Part shown: positions 57,716-64,000 of the stretch, piece after piece | Layout: each line of letters starts with the position of its first letter | How positions within the stretch are numbered: position 1 is the first letter of the stretch | NCBI RefSeq assembly: GCF_004011805.1 | Contig: NZ_RCHJ01000003.1 | Location: 620,001-684,000 of the forward strand | Direction: 5' to 3' | Length of the DNA: 64,000 bases | Source: Piscinibacter defluvii | GTDB taxonomy: Bacteria > Pseudomonadota > Gammaproteobacteria > Burkholderiales > Burkholderiaceae_C | Translations under genes and position numbers: made by a program | The notes under the pieces: model-generated | Seen by the model: only the letters and a program-made list of their open reading frames with translations | The model's database searches: none | Told to the model about the DNA's origin: nothing

Positions 57716-57949
57716 TCACTGCGGCCCGGGCCCTGGCGTGCGCAGACGCGCTGCGCCGGCGTGCCCACCGACGCTCCACAGGTAGGCATGATCGAGAATC
57801 GGTTCGCATCCCGGATCGCTTCGGGCGAGTCGTTCCAGGGCACACAGCAGTTGGTCGGCTACGCCACGGTGCCCATCGATCACGGCCAGCTTGAAGAGCC
57901 GCAACAGTCCTCGCGCGAGCACGAGGTTCGATCCGAGGTCGCAGTTCAT
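57716..57949 (-). CDS. Small conserved hypothetical protein
   Basis: 77 aa from ATG at 57949, behind a GGAGG site (GGAGGTCTGCG). Mostly helical: LARGLLRLFKLAVIDGHRGVADQLLCALERLARS, then EPILDHAYL. It resembles small uncharacterised proteins seen on mobile DNA, from memory only. It is convergent with the intact sbcC-like gene and read in the same direction as the recombinase genes. Function unknown. Confidence 0.6.
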   Translation of the reverse strand: MNCDLGSNLVLARGLLRLFKLAVIDGHRGVADQLLCALERLARSDPGCEPILDHAYLWSVGGHAGAARLRTPGPGPQ

Positions 57950-58016
57950 CGCAGACCTCCATACGGGACACCACTGCCCCATTGCTTGCAGCGTAGACCT
58001 TGTCCCCGTGTCAAGG

Positions 58017-58460
58017 TCAACTCCGGTTCCCGGGTGAGCGCTGCAATGGGATCACCTGGGGCCTGTGGATCCGGCGCAGGTCGGCCAACTCCCGATCGCG
58101 CCGCTCGAGCTGCAGCCGCGTCTCTTGCCAAGCCGCGAAGTAGTGGTCGACCAGCGCGGCCAGCTTGGCGAGGTGTTCGCGCAGTTCGCGATTCTCCCGG
58201 CGCAACTGGGCGGCGACGCGCTTCGCAGCCTCGGGCCGATCGCGGTGGCGGCTCTGGGCGTCGTGCAGCGCCAGCAGCACGTCGCGGTGGTACCGGTAAA
58301 GCGCGTTGCGCGAGATGCCGGCCGACTCACAAAGCGCCTTGGCGGTCAGCTCGCGCGGCGACAGGCCGGCGCCGTGCTGGCGAACCATCTCCGCCAGGGC
58401 GTCATGCAGGCGCTGGGCAGCAGGCGGTTCTGCGGAGCTGACGGGCGTCTTCCTAGGCAT
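58017..58460 (-). CDS. Recombinase-associated helper (DUF6262/TnpC-like)
   Basis: 147 aa from MPRKTPVSS, overlapping the upstream recombinase stop by 8 bases. A predicted helix-turn-helix (LTAKALCESAGISRNALYRYHRDVL) precedes a coiled coil (AAQLRRENRELREHLAKLAALVDHY). This matches the small third protein that follows recombinases in Tn554-like elements (TnpC). Such proteins influence transposition or orientation. Confidence 0.72.
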   Translation of the reverse strand: MPRKTPVSSAEPPAAQRLHDALAEMVRQHGAGLSPRELTAKALCESAGISRNALYRYHRDVLLALHDAQSRHRDRPEAAKRVAAQLRRENRELREHLAKLAALVDHYFAAWQETRLQLERRDRELADLRRIHRPQVIPLQRSPGNRS

Positions 58461-60348
58461 GATCAGTCTCCTCGGCTGTGTCCGAGCCGAGCGCGCGCAG
58501 CAGGCCACGGGCCTCGTTCATGCGCGCGCGGACGATGCGCAACGTCTGCAGCGGCAGGGCGGGTTCGTTGAGAAGCCTCTCGCTGCGTCGCACCTGTTCG
58601 AGCCAGTACGGCCGGTGCTGCGCCGAGACGACGAAGTTCTGGCAGCGCGCGCAGGTCGAGGGCTCGCGCCGGGCTGGATTGGGCCCGGTCGCGTTGCCGA
58701 GGCAGGCGCTGTGTTCCTCGCGGTAGACGCAGTAGCCCCAGTCGCACACGCCGAGCACCAAGCCGGCGTCGACGAGCAAGCGGGCGTAGCTCCTGAGGTC
58801 CTGCTTCATGCGGCTGCCCCGAAAGCGCGGGCGCTTGGCGACGATCTCGGCGCCCGCGCGCCCGCCGAGCCCGGGCGCCGCCAGCATGTGCTCCCACGCG
58901 GCGACGGACTGGTTGAGGATCTCGGCGTCGATCTCCTGGTTGAGCCGATAGTCGCTGCCGACGTAACCGTGGTCGGTCTGCGCGCGCTCGCGGTGGCCAA
59001 GATGCTGAGCCAGCGCGAAGAGGCAGCTGCGGTCGCGCAGCGCGGCAAACCTGGCGAAGGTCTTGCGCCCCTGATGCGTCGTCAGCCTCCAGGGCTTGTC
59101 GAGGTGCGACAGGCCGAGCGCGGCGCCGAAGCGCCGCAGCAGATGGCTGACGCGCGGGGCCGACGCGATCTCCAGCAGTTCGGGCTGCACCTCGTGCCAC
59201 TCCCACGCGCCGTTGCCACGGCGCCGGCGCAGCCACAGTTCCGGGCGAGCCGTGAGGGCGCGATGCGGCTCGGACAGCGCCTCGAGCACCGAGATCGCCT
59301 GGACGGCCACGGGCGGTGCGACCCATTCATGGGGACAGCCATCGTAGCCGGGCTGGCGCTTGAAGATGCTGCCGACGATCACGCTCACGGGTGCGCCGGC
59401 CGCATCGCCGACCAGCCGCCGCACGCAGCCGGCATGAAGGTGGAGGATCTCGCTGACACGCGGACCGACCATGTAGGAGAGGACCACGAAGCACGCCGCG
59501 TAGAGCATGTCGATGCGCCGCACGAGTTCGGACACCGACGTCACCGGCCGCTCGACGCCCGACGTACCCTCGCGTGCCCGACGCAGCGCCCTCGTTGCCC
59601 GGCCGACAGGTGCTGAGCTGTGGGGCGGCGCGGCTGCGCTCGCCATCACGCGCCGATAGGTCTCTCGGGCTTGCAGGACATGCGCCGCGTCGTGCGTCAC
59701 GATCTTGACGGCGGCCTGCAGCAACACCACCGAGACAGTGTCCGGCGTGTACGGCCACGGCCGGCGCAGTCCTTCCCGGGCGCCAGCGGCTTCGTGATGG
59801 TTGCTCCCCGGGAACGGGTCGAACGAAAGACCGTCGCCGAGTTCGGCGCGACAGCGGTAGAGGTAGTTGAACAAGGCGAGGTGCCGCTGCACCGTTGAGG
59901 CGGCGCGTGTCGAGTGCCTGGACGTCGGAGACACCGACAGCCGGTGCTGGAACTGCAGCAGCGCCGGCCGATCGAGGTCGGCAAAGCGCCTGAGGCCTTC
60001 CAGGTCCATCCAGCGCACCAGCAGGCGCAGCGTGTGGAAGAAGTTCAGGACGGAACTCGGCCGCAGCGGCAGTCCCGTGTACAGCGAGCGGCCGCGTATG
60101 AGGGCGATCAGCCGCTTGCTGGTTTGCAGCAGCGGGGCATGGCGCGCGTCGGTGAAACTGCAGCCATCCTCGACCGAAAAGTCCCAGTGCAGGCGCACGG
60201 GCAGCCTCTCTTCGAGCGCATTGGTGGGCGCAAGGATCCAGGTCGAATCCTCCCAGCGCGAGTTCTTCAGGAACCATGGGCGATCGTCAGAGGTGCCGAG
60301 CGTAGTGCCGGCCGAAGTTCTCAGCGCGCTGGATCGCCGTGGTTGCAT
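58453..60348 (-). CDS. Large tyrosine recombinase (TnpB-like)
   Basis: 631 aa, the size of Tn554 TnpB. Catalytic residues in the C-terminal half: Arg in MVGPRVSEIL, HQGRKTF (HxxR), LGHRER and the tyrosine in DHGYV. A Cys-rich end with CDWGYCVYREEHSACLG and CARCQN suggests zinc. It starts 10 bases after the preceding recombinase gene. It is probably a catalytic subunit of the element's transposase. Confidence 0.83.
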   Translation of the reverse strand: MQPRRSSALRTSAGTTLGTSDDRPWFLKNSRWEDSTWILAPTNALEERLPVRLHWDFSVEDGCSFTDARHAPLLQTSKRLIALIRGRSLYTGLPLRPSSVLNFFHTLRLLVRWMDLEGLRRFADLDRPALLQFQHRLSVSPTSRHSTRAASTVQRHLALFNYLYRCRAELGDGLSFDPFPGSNHHEAAGAREGLRRPWPYTPDTVSVVLLQAAVKIVTHDAAHVLQARETYRRVMASAAAPPHSSAPVGRATRALRRAREGTSGVERPVTSVSELVRRIDMLYAACFVVLSYMVGPRVSEILHLHAGCVRRLVGDAAGAPVSVIVGSIFKRQPGYDGCPHEWVAPPVAVQAISVLEALSEPHRALTARPELWLRRRRGNGAWEWHEVQPELLEIASAPRVSHLLRRFGAALGLSHLDKPWRLTTHQGRKTFARFAALRDRSCLFALAQHLGHRERAQTDHGYVGSDYRLNQEIDAEILNQSVAAWEHMLAAPGLGGRAGAEIVAKRPRFRGSRMKQDLRSYARLLVDAGLVLGVCDWGYCVYREEHSACLGNATGPNPARREPSTCARCQNFVVSAQHRPYWLEQVRRSERLLNEPALPLQTLRIVRARMNEARGLLRALGSDTAEETDHA

Positions 60349-60357
60349 GGCGCGACC

Positions 60358-62100
60358 TCACCGCAGGTCAGGCAGCGGGGGAAGCTGCGCCTGCAGCCTC
60401 TGGCCGGCGTCGAGCTCGCGGGAGCCGAAGCGCGGGAGGATGTCTTCCTCCAGGATCCTCAGCTGCGGGGCATAGAGTACTTCCCAACGAGCCGGGTACA
60501 GGGTCGCCGCAGCGGCGCGCAGGTGATCGCGCGCCTGAAGCAAGCGCGCCAGCGACATCGGGTCGGGCGTGATGACGGCGTTCGGGCAGGTGAAGCAGCC
60601 CATGAAGTTCACGCAGAGGTCGCCCTGCCGAGTACCGGGTGCGATGCCCGCGAATGGATCCTTGCAGTCGAAGCCGAACAGCGTGACACCGCGGCCGCGT
60701 GGGGGAGGCGATGGTTCAGGCGCAGCGTCGCACCGCGTCTGGCTCGGACCCGACCGCCCTTCGATGTGCTCGATGAATGCACCCTGAAGATCCGCGATGC
60801 GCGAGCGGTTCTGTGCTTCGACCAGGGGCGTTTGCACGTAACGAACCGTCGTGGCGACGCTGGCGTGGTTCGCAACGGCCTTGGTGCGCAGCAGGTCACC
60901 GCTGGCGCGGTAGAAGCAGCTCAGCACGCTCGGCCGGATGTTCGCCGGAGCGAAGTGCGGCAAGCCATGGCGATCGCAGAACGCGCCGAGCTGATGGTGG
61001 ACCGTGATGATCGACATCGCGTTGACCGTGAATTGCCCCTTGAACACGAAGAGCCGGTTGCGCTGCGGGGGAGGGGTCAGCGGGATCAGCCGTTCGTTCC
61101 AGGCCAGGATGTCCCGTACCAGGGCCGGCGGCCCGAATGCGTCGGCGCGGTCAAAGGTCCGGCGCTGGATGCGCGACGCGCGAGCCTTGAACCACACCAG
61201 CAACTCGCGGTCATCGAGCAAGGGCAGGGGCTGCAGGCAGTCGCGAGTGAGGTCGGCGATGGCTTCGGGGTTGCCGGCCGTGTGGATCAGGATCGCCAGG
61301 TAGTACGGCAGCAGCGAAACCGCGCGCGGGTACAGGAGGGGAGCCAGTTGCTTGGCGCCGCCGTAGCGGCGAACGGCCTTCTGCAGCCAGAAATTGCCGC
61401 TGGCCTGGGTCGTGCGCCAGTCCGGAATGATTCCTCCGTGGCGTTGATCGATCTGTTCGAGGATCCAGCCGAGAGTGCCGGGCTTGTCTGCGTCGGCGGC
61501 GCGTTGACGGGCAGCCGATTCGCGGGCCGTGCGCATCTGGGCGATCTCATCCTCACAGGCCTGGAGGATGGCGCGCAGCTGCCGACCGGAAAGCGTCGAG
61601 CGCGATGCCCGCGCGGCGGCCTTGTTGGGGAACGGCGAGAAGGGGTAATCGATGCTGGTGATCAAGTCGGGCCGACACCGCTCAAGCCATCGCAGCAGCT
61701 GGCGCAATGCCCCATAGACGGCGGCCTGCGTGGTGAGGGCCCAGATCCTGCCGTCGGCACAGCGTTGCGCGTTGAGCCACTCGATGTAGCGAACCAGCAT
61801 CGCGCGGTCCAGGTCGGCGACCGATCTGAGGGACTGCGATTCGGCGGCGAACCGGGCGAAGGGCAGTATCGACTTCCAGTACGAGGCGATGCTGCGATCC
61901 GAATGGCCCCCGATATGGCCCCAGAAGGCCTGGGCGAGCGCCAGGCGCACGTCGGCTGGCAGCGGCAACGACGAGAAGTCGATGAGCGTGTGGCGAACCA
62001 GGCGAGCCGCGTCGTGGCGCGCCGGCTGTGGCGCGTGCCCCGTTCCGGCCTGCGGTCTGGTGGCCAGGGTCCGCGGAATCGGCGGGCGCCGTGAACTCAC
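60358..62100 (-). CDS. Tyrosine-recombinase-family protein with degenerate active site
   Basis: 580 aa with a GTG start at 62100 that overlaps the previous stop (GTGA). The central and C-terminal parts follow the recombinase fold (HTAGNPEAIADLTRDCL; NIRPSVLSCFYRASGD; VANHASVATTVRYVQTP). The first catalytic Arg position has Asn (GNPEA) and the HxxR box reads NIRP, while the later His and Tyr remain. It may be a non-catalytic or weakly active partner. A C-terminal extension has LCVNFMGCFTCPN Cys residues. Confidence 0.75.
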   Translation of the reverse strand: MSSRRPPIPRTLATRPQAGTGHAPQPARHDAARLVRHTLIDFSSLPLPADVRLALAQAFWGHIGGHSDRSIASYWKSILPFARFAAESQSLRSVADLDRAMLVRYIEWLNAQRCADGRIWALTTQAAVYGALRQLLRWLERCRPDLITSIDYPFSPFPNKAAARASRSTLSGRQLRAILQACEDEIAQMRTARESAARQRAADADKPGTLGWILEQIDQRHGGIIPDWRTTQASGNFWLQKAVRRYGGAKQLAPLLYPRAVSLLPYYLAILIHTAGNPEAIADLTRDCLQPLPLLDDRELLVWFKARASRIQRRTFDRADAFGPPALVRDILAWNERLIPLTPPPQRNRLFVFKGQFTVNAMSIITVHHQLGAFCDRHGLPHFAPANIRPSVLSCFYRASGDLLRTKAVANHASVATTVRYVQTPLVEAQNRSRIADLQGAFIEHIEGRSGPSQTRCDAAPEPSPPPRGRGVTLFGFDCKDPFAGIAPGTRQGDLCVNFMGCFTCPNAVITPDPMSLARLLQARDHLRAAAATLYPARWEVLYAPQLRILEEDILPRFGSRELDAGQRLQAQLPPLPDLR

Positions 62101-63287
62101 GGCTCTGCGCTGCCCGCGAGCAGCGTGTCCAGCACGTCCTTGAGGACGCAGGCGTCGACGGCGACGGCACGCAGGTACCGGTCGGTGGTCTCGATGTGCT
62201 CGTGCCCGAGCAGGATCTTCACCACGAGCAGTGGATTGACCTTGGCGCCCTCGCTGGCCAAGTACTCGAGCCGGGCCAGCAGCATGCATGCGAAGGTCGC
62301 GCGAAGCAGATGCGTCGTCACCTTGAAGCCGCAGGCCAGGCCGGCCCGGCTGACGGCGCGCTGGTAGGCGTTCTTGCTCACCGGTGCGCCGCGGGCGTTG
62401 ACGAACAACGCCGGGTGGTGGGCGGCGCGTCCCCTGCGTCGCGCGCGCTTGAGCCACGCGAAGCGAAGCCCCGAGATGTAGCCATCGGTCTCGTCGAGCA
62501 GGCTGGCCGGTGCAATCACGTAGCCCGGCTTGCGGCCCTTGCGCGTGATCTCGATGGTGTGATGCGCCGTGAGCGGGGTGGGGCGGCCGTTGATGTCGTC
62601 GACGCCGAGCCGCAGGAGTTCGCTGATCCGCAGCCCGGTGTACAGCTGCCAGCGGGCCATCAGATCGTACGGCGGGGCGAGATAGGCGAGCAGTTCGCGA
62701 GCCTGCCCGGAGACCAGCGGGCGGGGCAGCGGTTCGTATTGCCGCAGTACGAAGATGCTGCGCTCGGTGTCCGCAGCGTAGCGCGTCCGGATCGGCGAGT
62801 ACCGCCTCGACACAGCGAAGTCGCGGGTCTTGTCCGCGAGCGCCGATTCGCTCAGCCAATGCGCGCGGACCGCCCAAGCATAGAACCGCAGCACGCCGCG
62901 AACCCGGTGGTTGATGGTCGTCGTCCGGTACGCACGTCCGGTGTGCGGACTGGGCTGCGACATCATGCGGTTGCGATAGGCAACCAGGTCGACAGCATCC
63001 GCCTTGTGCCAAGGGATGTCGTTCTGCTCGAGCGTGTCGAACCAGTCGTAGAGGATCTCGGTATAGGTTCTGAGCGTGTCGGCGGTGTGCGCGCGCTGGA
63101 TCGCGTGCTCATGCAGGAAGGCGACCGCGGGCTCGATCAACTGCCACTGCTTCGTGAAAAGAAGCGGGAAACCGGCAGGACGCGGCTCGCGAAGCGAAGT
63201 CGCCAAAGCCTGTGCTGCAAGCTGCGCCAAGGGTTCCGGCAGGTCTGCCGGACTCGGCAGCGAAGCCTTGCGGACTATCTGGACCAC
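62097..63287 (-). CDS. Tyrosine recombinase (TnpA-like)
   Basis: 396 aa with GTG at 63287, near the size of Tn554 TnpA (361). SAM-like N-terminal DNA-binding region (TADTLRTYTEILYDWFDTLEQ), then catalytic residues: Arg in YTGLRISELL, HLLRATF (HxxR), LGHEHIET, and Tyr371 in TTDRYL. All four key residues are intact. It is the first of the three consecutive recombinase genes at the right end. Confidence 0.88.
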   Translation of the reverse strand: MVQIVRKASLPSPADLPEPLAQLAAQALATSLREPRPAGFPLLFTKQWQLIEPAVAFLHEHAIQRAHTADTLRTYTEILYDWFDTLEQNDIPWHKADAVDLVAYRNRMMSQPSPHTGRAYRTTTINHRVRGVLRFYAWAVRAHWLSESALADKTRDFAVSRRYSPIRTRYAADTERSIFVLRQYEPLPRPLVSGQARELLAYLAPPYDLMARWQLYTGLRISELLRLGVDDINGRPTPLTAHHTIEITRKGRKPGYVIAPASLLDETDGYISGLRFAWLKRARRRGRAAHHPALFVNARGAPVSKNAYQRAVSRAGLACGFKVTTHLLRATFACMLLARLEYLASEGAKVNPLLVVKILLGHEHIETTDRYLRAVAVDACVLKDVLDTLLAGSAEP

Positions 63288-63294
63288 GGCGCTC

Positions 63295-63609
63295 TTACCT
63301 CGCGGTAAAGCGCTTCACAGCGTCGACGAACGACACGCCGAGCAAGTGCATCGCCAGGTCGATGGCTCCGCCGCCACCGGCGTGCGCGCGTGTGTCGTAC
63401 CACTTGACGCCCGTGGTCAGGATCTCGAACTCGCCGCGTGCCGTGCTGGCGTGCCAGCGGCGGCTGTGCTCATCCTTGAGGGGCTGATAGGTCGAATCGG
63501 GCTTGACGTGGGTGGCTAGCAGCGCGAGCGCGTCGCTGGCCGGCATCTGACGAAGCCGTGTCAACGTCGAGGCACTGAACGACCTGCGAGATCGGCGCGC
63601 AACCATCAT
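63295..63609 (-). CDS. Short primase-like (DUF3991-type N-terminal) protein, probably truncated
   Basis: 104 aa from ATG at 63609. LTTGVKWYDTRAHAGGGGAIDLAMHLLGVSFVDAVKRF matches the N-terminal zinc-finger-like region of DUF3991/Toprim proteins of mobile DNA, but the usual Cys ligands and the downstream Toprim part are missing. It ends 7 bases before the first recombinase and reads in the same direction. It could be a remnant or a small accessory protein. The following 145 bases to the element end carry no gene. Confidence 0.55.
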   Translation of the reverse strand: MMVARRSRRSFSASTLTRLRQMPASDALALLATHVKPDSTYQPLKDEHSRRWHASTARGEFEILTTGVKWYDTRAHAGGGGAIDLAMHLLGVSFVDAVKRFTAR

Positions 63610-63739
63610 GTCGAACCCCCGCTGAAGCTGCTGAAAACGCGGGACGCACCGGGCTACTCGCCTCTGAAAGAGGCTTGGGCTCCTCGGGCATGAACAACTG
63701 TAGGTCGTGGCGTCGAGCGAGCCAACTCTGTTGACACTC

Positions 63740-63754
63740 GCGAATGCAACCTAA
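63740..63754 (-). repeat. Right terminal inverted repeat
   Basis: GCGAATGCAACCTAA, whose reverse complement TTAGGTTGCATTCGC aligns with the left end at 13 of 15 bases. Confidence 0.75.
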
Positions 63755-63760
63755 CACCCC
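63755..63760. repeat. Right copy of the 6-bp flanking duplication CACCCC
   Basis: Identical to 51736-51741 and directly next to the right end of the element. Removing the element with one copy restores the reading frame of the target gene. Confidence 0.72.
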
Positions 63761-64000
63761 TACCTGCTGATGCCGTCGCGCGCGTCGACAGGCGCACCCG
63801 GCGGCTTCTCGTACTACGACCACGTCGTGCTGACGGAAAGCGAGAAGACGCTGGTGTGGGAGATGGACGGGCGGCGCTACCGCTCGCAGCTTGTGATTCG
63901 GTCCGGCGGTCGGCGCCGGACCGAGGCGTATCTGCTCGCCTGGGACGGCGGGGCGTGGCGGCCCGCCGAGATCGCCGACGGCACCGTGTCGGACGGCCGC
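63761..64000 (+). pseudogene. SbcC-like ATPase gene, 3' portion of the split copy, runs off window
   Basis: 80 codons are visible: YLLMPSRAS, then APGGFSYYDHVVLTESEKTL, YRSQLVIRSGGRRRTEAYL and a region that aligns with residues 57-137 of the intact homologue at 55211. It has no start of its own and continues past the right edge. It joins in frame to the 5' fragment ending at 51741. Confidence 0.9.

Overview
The window is GC-rich DNA, densely packed with genes and with no gap over about 250 bases. Its families (a copper CopA/CopB set, two CopK-like proteins, arcDABC, a DUF1173/SbcD/SbcC block) suggest a betaproteobacterium, probably Burkholderiales. That placement rests on recognised protein families only; no rRNA, tRNA or CRISPR array was seen.

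Bases 1-17380 read leftward. They hold a UbiB/AarF kinase (cut by the left edge), a hydroxyacid dehydrogenase, a methyltransferase, a DUF6629-like membrane protein, the arginine deiminase set arcC-arcB-arcA-arcD, a DedA/VTT-like membrane protein, an HtrA-type protease, a coupled operon of beta-CASP nuclease, AMP phosphorylase and PRPP-synthetase-like protein, two TPM proteins, LemA and an MFS transporter. The emphasis is on energy recovery and envelope stress.

Bases 17400-26700 are a copper block: CopB, multicopper oxidase CopA, a P1B ATPase with a CPD motif, PPK2, an orphan Rieske protein, an ICMT-like methyltransferase, a DUF2933-like protein, a Met-rich exported protein, a small Cys protein and a MerR-family regulator that lacks one mercury ligand. 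Bases 26700-34530 hold an exported-protein pseudogene (amber stop at codon 7), a nuclease-like protein, a P2-type cation ATPase, an AraC regulator, an alpha/beta hydrolase and a membrane-anchored sulfite-oxidase-like enzyme.

Bases 34690-45930 are a second, periplasmic copper/silver block: CopK, cupredoxin, CusF, a flavoprotein, two small exported proteins, CusC-CusB(-CusF fusion)-CusA, a DUF411 protein and a second CopK. Four promoters here carry an ATGAC-N6-GTCAT-like dyad, resembling the CusR/CopR box, with its centre exactly 41.5 bp before a -10-like hexamer. The cognate two-component system is not in the window.

Bases 46060-64000 look like part of an integrative element: DUF1173, a MOT1-type transporter, a recombination-directionality-factor-like protein and an SbcD/SbcC pair. 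The sbcC-like gene is split just after its Walker A motif by a 12,013-bp element (51742-63754) with imperfect terminal inverted repeats and a 6-bp flanking duplication (CACCCC). The element carries merR/merTPCA, an intact diverged second sbcC-like gene, and three tyrosine-recombinase-family genes with a small helper. A mobile element that breaks an SMC-like nuclease gene while bringing a substitute for it is the most unusual feature of the window.
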